A DNA stretch of 64,000 nt from Uloborus plumipes (Eukaryota; Arthropoda; Arachnida; Araneae; Uloboridae), in NCBI GenBank assembly GCA_038373865.1, contig JAXGGA010002334.1:60794-124793 (forward strand), given 5' to 3'. A program made the translations under genes and the position numbers. Below the pieces are notes generated by a model. That model ran no database searches and had not been told where the DNA came from. It saw only the letters and a list, made by a program, of their open reading frames with translations. Shown here piece after piece: positions 46,183 through 56,757 of this stretch; the stretch's first letter is position 1, and the number at the start of each line of letters is the position of its first letter.

Positions 46183-47192
46183 GAAAACTCGTCGTAATTA
46201 ACTGGGGCATGGTCGAAAAGGATATTTCGGCTGTTTATATGTTAGTAGGTACATATGCACGTACTGATAGGTCGAAAAAACTACTCAACATTCATTCGGG
46301 GGTGAGCAAAATCAAAATTTAGACCAAATTTTGAGTGAAATTTTCTTTGTGATCACAATACTTCCTTTACTAAGTAAAAGGAAGTAAAAATGGCTGAAGA
46401 ATCATCAAGTTTTGCTTCATATTTTGCATAATACAATACAGTTTCATTATATTTTTTAATTATATTTCGCGTTCGTTTATATTAAATCTATATCAAGTGG
46501 ATACGCGGTATTTATGTATATTTTTAAATAAAACATATCATTCACAATGCAATAATATATTTCGTAATAACATATCTACTCCGCATGTAGTCGAATATGT
46601 AAATACTGGACATTTAGTAGCATACTGTGCAGTTACTGCCGACTGCCAGTCAATTCCGCATGACATTTAGAGTGAAAAGGGCAGGTAAACGGCAGTATCT
46701 GCTTTAAATCTCTCTGCGCTTGCAAAATCAAAATTCAATCGATTACCCAAAAAATATATCGGTATAAACATATAGTATCGCCTATGTTCGAAGTTCAATG
46801 TTTCATAGATGTTTGTGGGAAATCAAAAACGCGTTTCTTCAAATATCTCGAAAACTCATTTTTGCAGATACTGCCGTTTACCTGCCCACGGCAGAATATT
46901 AATGGTGATCATAATGAAAATGTGAACCAAGGTTTCTCTGGAGTAAGTATAAAATTTATTGCTTTCTTAGGATTTTTAGATTCAGCTGTGCCAATAATCG
47001 CTAACGAGACTAAATAAAAAGATAATTGATTTTGGCAACAGTTAGAGAACAGAAAATGTTTATAGTCAAAAAATTTCTAAGTTAGGTACATAAGATGTTT
47101 TCACCAATGTAGTCACAAGGATATAAACTAATGATGGGACTTATTTTACGTGTAATGTTTGGAAATACTTGACTCCAGTGCGATTGATTTTA

Positions 47193-48089
47193 CAGGGTGC
47201 GACAGAGAAACTTGCTGATTTTAATTGGATGCTAATTAGCAAGGAGTGGTCAGAAAGGAGTGGGAAGAGTCTCATTTTAAAGAGAGGGTCTTGAAGTTTT
47301 GTTATCTCATAGTTTAGTTGTCGCCATGCGTTGGACAAAGGAGCAACGAGCGTTCGCCGCCGAATCTTACTATTCAAATAATCTTTCGGTGGTCGCCACT
47401 CAACGTGCCTTCCGAACTCGGTTCAAAATTCAACCCGTTGTTCCCATTCCTGGCTGGGAATCGACTGTTTTGTGGGTGAAAACATTCAGGGAAAGTGAGA
47501 GTGTCGCAAACAAAGGCCCAGGAAGTCAACGGATTTCCAGAATCCTAGAAAACGTCGAAAAAGTGAGGGAGTCGTTTTTGCGCTCTCCCAGGCGTTCGGC
47601 GCGTAAACACGCTGCTGCTTTGGGGATTTTTGATTGGACACTGAGACGAATTCTTCACAACGAACTCCAGTTTCATCCCTACAAACTTTCTGTAGTTCAC
47701 CAGTTGAGTGATAACGTCTCCTTGAAAGGTGACGTACCGTGGCCGGCCCGCTCTTCCGATTTGACACTCTGTGACTATTTTTTATGGGGGTATCTCAAAT
47801 CGATCGTTTACAACCACAAGCCCCGGACACTGCAACGCCTGGAGAACAACATCCGGCTTGCTATCACCAACATCCCATCAGTCGATATGCTCGAAAGAGT
47901 GCAACAAATCTAGGGTACCTAAGTGCATCATTAACAGGGGCCGTCATTCTTCCCGATGTAGTTTTTAAATCTAACTAATATAAAAATTCAGAATGGGTAC
48001 CATATCTTATAAAAAGTAGTAAACTGATACATGATGTACTTTTCCCTTAGTTGACTTTTCAAGTCTGCAAGTTTCTCCGCCGCACCCTG
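47193..48089 (+). mobile_element. Internally deleted mariner-like element with TA target duplication
   Basis: The termini CAGGGTGCGACAGAGAAACT (47193) and inverted CAGGGTGCGGCGGAGAAACT (ending 48089) match over 23 bp with two differences. TA flanks both ends (47191-47192, 48090-48091). At 897 bp it is shorter than a complete element. It encodes one frame in which the transposase N-terminus is fused to its C-terminus. Confidence 0.92.
47323..47913 (+). pseudogene. Truncated transposase: DUF4817 N-terminus joined to DDE C-terminus
   Basis: From Met at 47326 the frame reads W-T-K-E-Q-R-A-F-A-A-E-S-Y-Y, then A-T-Q-R-A-F-R-T-R-F, the DUF4817 helix-turn-helix start. S-P-R-R-S-A-R-K-H and R-R-I-L-H-N-E-L-Q-F-H-P-Y-K follow. 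It then jumps to W-P-A-R-S-S-D-L-T-L-C-D-Y-F-L-W-G-Y-L-K and T-N-I-P-S-V-D-M-L-E-R-V. The stretch that should hold the first two catalytic acidic residues is missing, yet the frame stays open across the deletion. The product could bind termini but could not catalyse transposition. It ends at the TAG at 47911-47913. Confidence 0.88.
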
Positions 48090-48728
48090 TACCAAGCTTA
48101 TAACATTTCCGATTTACCTAAACATTATTTGTAGCTTGAATTTGTATTTAAGGTGTGTAATACAGTTTTTTAGTTTGTCCAGTCAGAAAAAATTGCCATA
48201 GGTTACAGAAGTAGCCATTGTGTGTATAGATATGCACTTTAATGTTGAAAAATTCATGAACGAGTGTCACTAAAATACCATACCCGGCCGAAACCCGGGC
48301 AGGGTCGGGTACCCGGCTAGTTTTTACTATTTTTGCAATTGAAAGTACGCATCTAGGACGAATAGTTGCCGAAATAAAGGTCATGTGTTAAAACGAAACG
48401 CAATGTATAGAGTGCAATATATTCGACACTTTTTAAGGCAGAAACATGCAATTCACCACCATTCGTTTATTCCATCCATGGACTGCAGTATCTCGCTTTT
48501 AGCACTCGTCAGCAAGGAATAGGAATTAAACGAACTTGAAGCAAAAAAAAAACTCTTATAAAGCAAAGAGAGGAAAAAAAAACTGGTAGCTAATGTGAAA
48601 TTGGAACACCAGCAACTTTTCGTACATCCCAATAAGAACAAAAATGCATTATTTAATTTTCAATGCTTGTTCAACATAATTAGATTATATATAAACAGCG
48701 TTATTTTGAGCACATTTAACCAGCTTAC

Positions 48729-48849
48729 CTTGTTTGCTTCCGGTGATGAGCTGGACTGTAAACACGCGGTGATGATCCATGTAAGGTCGCTGAAGAGGTA
48801 CGTCACCATAAGATTTGTGTGGATAGTGTTGCGGAGGCAACGCAGGTCA
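48729..48849 (-). CDS. Internal exon of a family B GPCR (CRF/DH44-receptor-like)
   Basis: A 121-bp exon lies between a consensus acceptor (TTCTCTTTCAG) and donor (AACAAG|GTAAGC). It enters with one base of a split codon and leaves in phase 0. The 40 complete codons begin D-L-R-C-L-R-N-T-I-H-T-N-L-M and continue V-T-Y-L-F-S-D-L-T-W-I-I. R-C-x-R-N-x-I-H-x-N-L is the intracellular loop 1/TM2 signature of secretin-family receptors, and R-C-L-R-N-T-I-H-T-N-L is closest to CRF/diuretic-hormone-44 receptors. Q-S-S-S-S-P-E-A-N-K would start extracellular loop 1. TM1 should lie at higher coordinates and TM3 at lower; I could not find them, so introns are probably long and repeat-filled. PDF or DH31 receptors are less likely alternatives. 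Confidence 0.8.
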
Positions 48850-49500
48850 CTGAAAGAGAACAATCTTGATAGAATTTCTCTTATCCGTTAATTTTTTAAA
48901 CATGCCATTATTTCTTTCGTCCAAATAGCAACCAAAACCAAAGCAAAAAAAATCTGCTGTTGAACAAAACTATTTGAAATATTTGATAATTGCTATTTTT
49001 TAAGGTGTTTTTTTTTTTTTTTTCGTTTTAGCCAAAAAAAAAAAAAAGCTTTGGACGTAGCATTTTTTTTTGTCAGTACATAGAAGAAAGTAATAGTTCA
49101 ACTGGAAATACACAACAGAAGTTCTTTGCGGGTTCAGCAAGTATTAGGAAAAATCCACATTATTCAAGGTTGCAACTCAAAGCGTCATCGTTCAAAAAAT
49201 AGTTATTAGGGAAATAAACTCACATAGTTTGAAACATTAACGAAGAGCAAAATTAAATGAGAAAATATTTTGCAAATATAGCTTGACCATGGACAAGTGG
49301 TGGGTAAACCGGAAGAGGAAACGGACCGCTTCAGTTTGTAATAGGTAGCATCAGCGAGATTACGCAAGCATTGAAACTAAACAAGTAAAATGTTACTTTT
49401 CTCGCTGATCTCACCTATTGTAAAGCGAAGAGGTTTGTTTCTGCTTCAAAAGTTCATCGGACGCAACTACGTGGTCAAGCTATACTAAAGAGTATCAACT
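48850..49500. other. Gene-free, presumed intron
   Basis: AT-rich with T- and A-runs near 49009 and 49035. No second receptor exon was recognised. Confidence 0.4.
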
Positions 49501-49504
49501 TACA

Positions 49505-51372
49505 CACTGCAAAAAATAAGCTGTTGTTTTTGCAATACTGAAAGCAGAGGTGTCAGTTTAAAACTGTAAAATCGCAGTAATAAACTGTAAAAGTAGCTTT
49601 TTTACACTTCATTACTGTAAAACTAGCCCTTTTACAGTTTATTACTGTAAAATTAGCAATTTTACAGCTAACTACTGCAAAATTAGCTGTATTATACTTA
49701 GCTCTATTATAGCTGTGCAATACTGGCATCAGAGGTTCCAACTTAAAACTGAAAAATGCACAGTTGAAAAACTAGAAATTTTATAGTTTATTACCGTAAA
49801 CCAGCAATTTTACAGTTTACTGCAGTAAAATTAGCAATTTTGCAGTTCATTACCATAAAATGGGGTGTATAGGAACAGAAAGGTCAATCGGAACAAAACT
49901 TACCGACCGTATAAAGAAATTATTTATAAATATACTATTGGGTATTTTTCGCCATTAATTTTTTTTTCTTTGAAAGGTAAGATCATAGGAAGTAGGGAAA
50001 AATTACTTTTGTCAATCTGGCAAGGTTACTGGCTTATAAGGAGGGCTACATGTGGAATGCGAGAAAACATCACATTTTCATAGGCTGCAAAACTTCATAT
50101 GTAAGTACAAACCTTCTTATAATTTAAACCTAAGAGTGGTATGTTTCAATTATGCATGTATCTGAACAACTGAATACCACATTAGAATTTACATTTTTTA
50201 AAAATTGTGTCATAAAAATGAAGAATACTGAAAAATGACATAGGAAAAAAAATTGCGGGGTGTATCGGAACACTTGGTTCTGTTGTTCCAGTTCAAACTT
50301 ATTTAAAGGAAACTGTTTGAAAAATCAAGATTCTAACCCCAATTTCTCTAGTCAAGACAAGAACAAGGATTTATTACAGTTTATCTCTTCTCGTGAGCAA
50401 CTAGATCTTAGAATGATAGAAAGTTGCAGGTTTAAAAAGATTTTTGCTCCAGGAGACTTCTTTTTACCTAAAATACATGGAGGAAAGTCATACAGACTTT
50501 ATGCAGCAAAAGTCCAGCACACAGACAGTGATGAATAAGAGGGAAAATCTTACAAGAATATCCCCAAAACCCAGCGATTTCAAGAAACTAAAGAAAAGGC
50601 AGCGTTCATCCCAGAAGATGTTATGAAAAAACTTAAGTCAAGCCATAACTGCTAGTTTTAAGGCCAAGTACATATTTGTGGACGATATGAGTGACTTTAA
50701 TTTATGTTAAAGCTTTGTATTTTAATTCAAGAGCATTTCTTAAAATTAATTTGAATTTTTCATAAGGTAGAAATTATTTTTAATTCTGACAAACCATAAA
50801 CGTTTACTGTACAGAAAATAAACTTTCATTTGACAGTAACTATCAGTTCTTATTCTCCCCCATCAATATTACTCATGTTTATGAGACCTATTACAAGTTA
50901 AATTGAAAAAAATAAAAATTTTAACATGTGTTCCGATTGACCCCTATCAACGGGGTGATTCGGAACACCCGTAAATTCCTACATATATGAATAATAACTG
51001 TTCGAAATGTTTTGTCTTTGCTTGGAATATCAAGAGCAAAGCAAGACCGAAATTTTTACCAAAAAAATCAAATTAAAAAAAAAATCTTTTAACTACTTTT
51101 TTTACAATTAAAGCTGAAAAGTGTTCCGATTCACCCCATTTTACAGTGCTGTAAAAACAACAGTTTATTACTGGTAACAGAGGTTCCAGTTTAAAACTGT
51201 AAAATGTACAATAATAAACGGGGAAACTAGCAATTTTACGGTTTATTTCTGTAAATTAGCAATTTTATAGTGTACTACTGTAAAATAAATCAATTTTACA
51301 GTTTATGACTGTAAAGTTACTATAAAATTAGCTGTATTATACTATAAAAACAATATTTATTTTTTACAGATG
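49505..51372. repeat. CACTG-ended repeat, copy 2, split by a transposon
   Basis: The left part (49505-49857) starts CACTGCAAAAAATAAG. The right part (51142-51372) ends TATTTTTTACAGATG. Both are built of ACTGTAAAATTAGCAATTTT units. The transposon 49858-51141 separates them. Confidence 0.8.
49858..51141 (+). mobile_element. TA-flanked DNA transposon with GGTGTATCGGAACA repeats
   Basis: The left end AAATGGGGTGTATAGGAACA and the right end, inverted AAATGGGGTGAATCGGAACA, are flanked by TA (49856-49857, 51142-51143). Internal subterminal copies lie at about 50258 (GGGGTGTATCGGAACA) and 50931-50968 (both orientations). A coding remnant at 50260-50538 contains A-P-G-D-F-F-L-P-K then Y-R-L-Y-A-A-K-V, recalling the D-F-V-L-V tail in the 11399-14768 element. 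The frame is open for only 92 codons; no catalytic domain is visible. Confidence 0.85.
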
Positions 51373-51379
51373 AAAAAAA

Positions 51380-51927
51380 AATGAATACTGTGTAAAAAAT
51401 TCTCTGACTAGCAAACAGAAGCGGTGTGTGTCTTTCGGCCGCAGCTTCTTTGTGACGAGATGAAAGGGGAAAGCTGAGCAAAAAGCGCATAATCGCATCG
51501 ACGCACCAACATGGTAAAAGAGCTTTCTTAAAAGCTGTTTGGAAGATCATCACTCAAAGTCAAAGCTCCAATGTCAACGAAGCGACATCCTTAAGCGGAA
51601 TCGTGTTTTTAATGGTATTAAGAATAAAGATTTGGGGAGCAAGGTAATCGATAGTTATTTATTTATTTTGTCTGTTCAATAATCACTCTTTCAGTTACCA
51701 AACAGAAAAATTAAGGAATACAATTATATTATCTTAAATGGAGTAGATGACGGGTTGGTGTATAAACTGTAAAATTTGCTTGGGACCTTAGATTACTTTT
51801 TTTTAGTGACATACAAGTTTAACTGCAATTCTTTGCGGATGTATTAGTGAATGAACAGTTAACATTTTTAAAATTTGAATTTCTCAGTTGTGATAATTAA
51901 TAGTACTATTAATAATAAAACAATAAC

Positions 51928-51929
<2 letters not shown>
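51380..51929. other. Unassigned sequence
   Basis: A GC-richer patch near 51415-51500 has no recognisable domain. TTTGGAAGATCATC(A/G)CTCAAAGTC occurs at 51538 and again at 52514, so part of it is repetitive. Confidence 0.4.
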
Positions 51930-52001
<72 letters not shown>

Positions 52002-52024
52002 TAATAATAATAATAATAATAATA

Positions 52025-52108
<84 letters not shown>

Positions 52109-52150
52109 GCTATTATTATTATTATTATTATTATCACTATTATTATTATT
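51930..52150. repeat. (AAT)n-(ATT)n microsatellite
   Basis: About 95 bp of AAT units switch near 52025 to about 120 bp of ATT units with a few interruptions. The whole tract can fold into a long hairpin. Isoleucine-run open frames across it on both strands are artefacts of the repeat. Confidence 0.95.
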
Positions 52151-53746
52151 ATAACAGTAAATAATAGTAAAAGCTTAGCATAAGTTTTATTCAAAAATCT
52201 ATTGTGTGTATTCTGCAATCTAAAAAAATTCAATTGACATAAAAGTTCTGTTAAAAATCAAAACAAGAAAATTTCGGCAAAAAAATGGAAACAAAGTAAA
52301 TATTTTAAAGGGGAGAATTAGAATTTTTTGCTGGTGAAACAATAAACTTTATTAAAAAATGAAGTGTTATTCACAAAGGGCCACATCATTTTACTATTTT
52401 TCCCAAAGACAATTAACGAAATTTTTTGTTTGATGTTTCACTAGGACAAATTTATTATAGAATTTCGCAAAAAACATCACGTTTGATTCAGTTCACTAGC
52501 TTTATTGAAAACATTTGGAAGATCATCGCTCAAAGTCACCCAAACTAGTTCTTTGGCCTTTACAAGTTTAGAATCACGATACTACCAATACAAAGAGGGA
52601 GGAGAAAAGAATTAGACTAAAAGTTTAATCGGTTCTTTTCTTCTTTTCTTACGTGATAATTGATGATTTATTACACAGACGGTAATAGAATCCGATAAGT
52701 GCCGATAGTCAAGAGGATTTAAAAAATAAATAAATAAAAAAAATAAATTTCCAGTAAAGATTGACCACGAGCAATTTTTTTTTTTTTCCTTAATTTGTGG
52801 TTCAAGAAGTTAAACACTACATATTGGTGTCTTGGGGATAATGCATTTTTTTTTTAAATAAAGTACAATTTATTTAAATTAATATATGTGTGTGAGTGTA
52901 GGCTTGCGCGTGTGTGTAAGCGTGTAGGTGTGGGCGTGTGTACTCGTTTATGTATGTGTACCTGTATGTATGTAGAGCCTGCACGCCACCAACCTGGAGG
53001 AGCGGAGACTCCGGATTAGAGGAGCGCTCCCGCACTTAGAGGGGCGAGTGGAAATTGGTGGTCGCAGCAGCACCCAGTAAAAAAATAAAGGAAGCCAACT
53101 GCGTTCCAAATGAAAGTAATAAGCAATGTGTTGATTGCTAAAAAAAGAAGAACTTAGTTGCCGCCTTTTATGCTTATCTGTTTTTATTTCTAAACTTAGA
53201 AATTCATTTCACGCACTAAAGTCCTAAATCTGATAGTTTGACTCAGTTTGCGTCAAAAAAAGGTTTATTAAAAATTTGAATATAATGCGAATAGCTCTGA
53301 ACTGATTTAAAGAAGAGGTAACAGATTTGGAAAAGTATTACAAAAAATTTTGTAAGGCATATATTCGTAAAAACAAATTTTAGCTTAAAATGATTTCAAA
53401 TTTCGGTCTAATTTCCAAAACAGTTCATTGTGCATACAATGCCCTGCTTGCACCTTTTTGATTTCTTTTACGAAATGTCAAGGGCATTCTGCGAGCCATT
53501 TTTGACATCTCCCTCGTTTTCAATTAAATTTTTTCCCTTTTTTCATTTTAAGCTTCCTCAAAGTTATCTTAGAAATAAAAAGAGAATTTTAAACCTTTCT
53601 TTTTTTATAGTTTTCGTCACTTATTTTTTTTAAAGGTATTTTTCACTATAGTAATATAGGTCAACAGATACATGAGACACTTTTATCATCCAAACTATCC
53701 ACAACATAATAATATAGAGCTGAATTTAAGCTTTAAGTTCGCTGTA
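52151..53746. other. Gene-free stretch with one GC-rich patch
   Basis: A patch at about 52975-53080 is much GC-richer than its surroundings. It reads T-N-L-E-E-R-R-L-R-I-R-G in one frame after a TATGTATGTAG, but the frame closes at TAA soon after. A GT-rich simple repeat (52886-52975) precedes it. I cannot tell exon remnant from repeat. Confidence 0.35.
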
Positions 53747-54156
53747 CACTGCAAAAATAAAGTGTTGTTTTTACAGTATAATACTGGCAGCAAAGGTTCC
53801 AGTTTAAAACTGCAAAATACACAGTAATAACCTTTTAAAATTAGGAATTTCACAATTTATTACTGAAAAACAACAATTTTACAGTTTATTACCACAAAAT
53901 TAGCTATATTATACTGTAAAAACAACAGTATAATACTGGCAGCAGAGGTTCCAGTTCAAAACTGTAAAATGCACAGTAATAAACTGTAAAATGTGCGATT
54001 TTACAGTTTATCTCTGTAAAGCAGCAATTTCGCAATTTATCAGTGTAAAATAAGCACTTTTTCAGATAATTACTATAAAATTAGCAATTTTTACAGTTTA
54101 TTACAAAGAAATTAGCTGCATTTTTACTGCAAAAACAACATCTATTTTTTGCAATG
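53747..54156. repeat. CACTG-ended repeat, copy 3
   Basis: Begins CACTGCAAAAATAAAG and ends CTATTTTTTGCAATG, with TA on both sides (53745-53746 and 54157-54158). The body has ACTGTAAAATTAGCAATTT-type units and two GGCAGCA(A/G)AGGTTCCAGTT blocks. The TA flanks suggest a MITE-like origin. Confidence 0.8.
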
Positions 54157-54841
54157 TAATATTCAAATCAGTGACCAAGACTCATATTTGGAAGCATTGA
54201 GGAAACACAAGCACTTCCCATTTTCTGAACCATTATTTCATGCAGCGCAAAAAGCTTTTTCCTTTTTCTGATTAATAGCATTCGTCGGATAGGACACTTA
54301 GCAAGGAGCAGTCAAAGTTCGAAACAATTGATCAATCTTCTTCTTCGAAAAACTGGAAGGGCGTCCGTTCGGGAGAATTCTTTTTTTCGGAAGGAAAGGA
54401 AATGGAGGCGACAAACTCTTAATGCTTTGATTCGCGGATGAAACAAAGTGACGAATTTCTTGGAAAATTTTTAAGGAACAAAGAAGATCCCGAATTTCTT
54501 CCGGAAAAAGATAACTGCTTGAAACTGCAGAAACACAAAAAGAGTTTTCCCCCTTTTAATGGCAAAGAAAAGCATCTTGACTAAAACAAAGGCTCTTAAA
54601 TTTAAATGTAAATGACAAGTGCGGTTAACGCTCTATAAAAAAAGACGATAAAACACTTGAAAAAAAATTAATGACACTCTTTACAAATATTTGATCATTT
54701 TTAATGACCTATAACACTAAATATAATTTTTAAAAAATTGTTTTAATTAGCTTTAAAAGGAATATAAATACGCATAGGTTATTCAGGACTTTGAGTTAAA
54801 AAAATCTTACAAGAAACTCTTTTTAATAATTATTGTAATCG

Positions 54842-55282
54842 AAAATAAAATATTTTTGGAAAAAAAAATAGAACCGACTTCAGTTGGAAATTGCTCTAAA
54901 AAGTAAAAAATAAATTTTTTCTTTGAACACCATCGAAACTACTTTTAAACATAAGTTCTGAAGTCGGCTCAAAAACGATAGGTAAAATGATATTTAACCA
55001 TATTTTGCCAACATTTTTTCAAAGAAACCATTGAAAATTAAAAGCAGAATATTTGTACCATTACACGAATGTGTGGTAACCAATGAAATGAATCCATTAA
55101 AATTTATATTTATAGTTGAATTGTAGTTGCGTATGATTCTATACACTGTTCTTGCGCCGACTTCAAAACTTATGTTTAAAAGTAGTTTCGATGGTGTTCA
55201 AAGAAAAAAATTATTTTTTACTTTTTAGAGCAATTTCCAACTGAAGTCGGTTCTATTTTTTTTTTCCAAAAATATTTTATTT
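54842..55282. repeat. Inverted repeat with AACCGACTTCAGTTGG arms
   Basis: Arms of about 129 bp (54842-54970 and 55155-55282) are near-perfect inverted copies around a 184-bp loop. Each arm carries ACCGACTTCAGTTGGAAATT and ends GAAGTCGGC. It sits next to the SINE-like repeat and may be related through the CCGACTTC motif. Confidence 0.75.
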
Positions 55283-55324
55283 AATTCTTTTTAGTGTAAA
55301 TGCACTTAAAATAATCAAAATGTA

Positions 55325-55690
55325 GTTTAAAAACCATGCAGCTGTTCAAAAAACTTGCAGACCTGGACTCGATCTCATTCCATCAGGAACTTCAAACCGA
55401 CGCGACGCTTTTAACCACTTGACCATCGGGTCGCTCATTGAAGTAAGGATTTACGATAGCACATATTGTTTTTAAATAACATGAAATTTTAGTTTTTCGA
55501 TCATAATTTTTTTCTAGTGAACAAATATCGTCATATGAATACATGGTACCTAAGTTAACCATCTCCTATCGATTTAAAAAAATCGTCCAAATCGGTTCAG
55601 TAGATCAGATGTTATGTGCGAACAAACAGACAAAAAAACATACGCTTTGAATTGAGAACCTCCTCCTTTTTTGAAGTCGGTTAAAAATTG
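55325..55690 (-). repeat. SINE-like repeat with tRNA-type promoter, copy 2
   Basis: Minus-strand counterpart of 36719-37105: head at 55690 (AACCGACTTCAAAAAAGG), tRNA-like segment at about 55435-55355 with GTCAAGTGGTTAAAAGCGTC and GAGATCGAGTCCAGG. Confidence 0.7.
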
Positions 55691-56399
55691 AAAGTAAAAG
55701 TAAGTAATTTGAATTGTGGGAGAAGGAGTTAGAGTAAGACTTGGAAAATTGGTGCAAGTTTTTGCTTTTCATGGAAAATAATTTTCAACTAAAGTGGACT
55801 CTTTAGTTTTTTTCAAACACCACAAATCAAAATCTTATTTTTAAAAAATGTGTGTCACTTTAATGATCGTTCATACCCCCCCTCGCAGTGCAAAAAACAT
55901 TATACAGCAGATTTTTCCCAATAACTCAACACTCATGGTGTTTGATACATTTTATTTGTTTGTAATGATGTTTTTTAGTCACAACCAATATGAAAATCAC
56001 AAAAAAATAGTTACTTGAATTTTTAACATATATTTATCATCTTCAGAATTTTTGACTTTTAATTTTACCTTGAATTTGACGTAAATGCAAGGTATAAAAT
56101 ACAGAATTTTATAAAGGTACAAAAATTAACATAATATAATTGATTGTGTATATAATTTTTGAAAAAATAATATAGGTGCCCCAAATCAAAAACCATTTAT
56201 TGCCACAATCGATTCAAAGCCCCCAAAAATGGCGCAAACGTCCATAAGAAAATTCTACAGCATCGAAGGACCCCATTGCCAATTTTAACAATGATCCCAC
56301 CAAAACTGTCATTTTGTACCATAAAAAAATATGGGGCACATTCCCATGGGAAGATGTACCTGCATAAGGACATTACAATCATTAAAATCATTAAAAAAA
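55691..56399. other. Unassigned sequence
   Basis: No exon could be supported. GGTGCCCCAAATC at 56173 and GGGGCACATTCCC at 56333 may mark a small repeat. Confidence 0.35.
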
Positions 56400-56757
56400 A
56401 AACACGCAGCTATTCGAAGAAATCCTTGCAGACCTGGACTCGATCTCATTCCTTCAGGAACTTCAACCTGACGAGCATAACCACTTGACCATCGGTTCGC
56501 TCATTGAAGTAAGGATTTACGATAGCAGATATTGTTTTAAATGACATGAAATGTAAGTTTTTCGATCGTAACTTTTTTTCTAGTGAACAAATATCATCAT
56601 ATGAGTACATGGTACCTAAGTTACACCATCTCCTATCGATTAAAAAAAAATTGTCCAAATCGGTTCAGTAGATCAGATGTTATGTGCGAACAAACAAAAA
56701 AAAAAAAGTATACGCTTTGAATTGAGAACCTCCTCCTTTTCGAAGTCGGTTAAAAAA
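56400..56757 (-). repeat. SINE-like repeat with tRNA-type promoter, copy 3
   Basis: Close to the copy at 55325-55690, with the tRNA-like segment at about 56505-56425 and the head at 56757. Two copies in the same orientation within 1.1 kb suggest duplication or a favoured target. Confidence 0.7.

Larger units (their letters stand above)
44496..46894. mobile_element. DNA transposon with CTGCCGTGGGCAGGTAAA termini, AATA flanks
   Basis: The left end CTGCCGTGGGCAGGTAAAGG (44496) and the inverted right end (46860-46894) form a terminal repeat of about 35 bp. AATA flanks both sides (44492-44495 and 46895-46898). Subterminal copies of GGGCAGGTAAACGGCAGTAT lie at about 44673 and 46681. The interior holds a foldback element (44823-46024). 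No transposase remains. Confidence 0.8.

Noticed and set aside
51868..52233. Long isoleucine-rich open frames on both strands
   Set aside because: They are translations of the AAT/ATT microsatellite.
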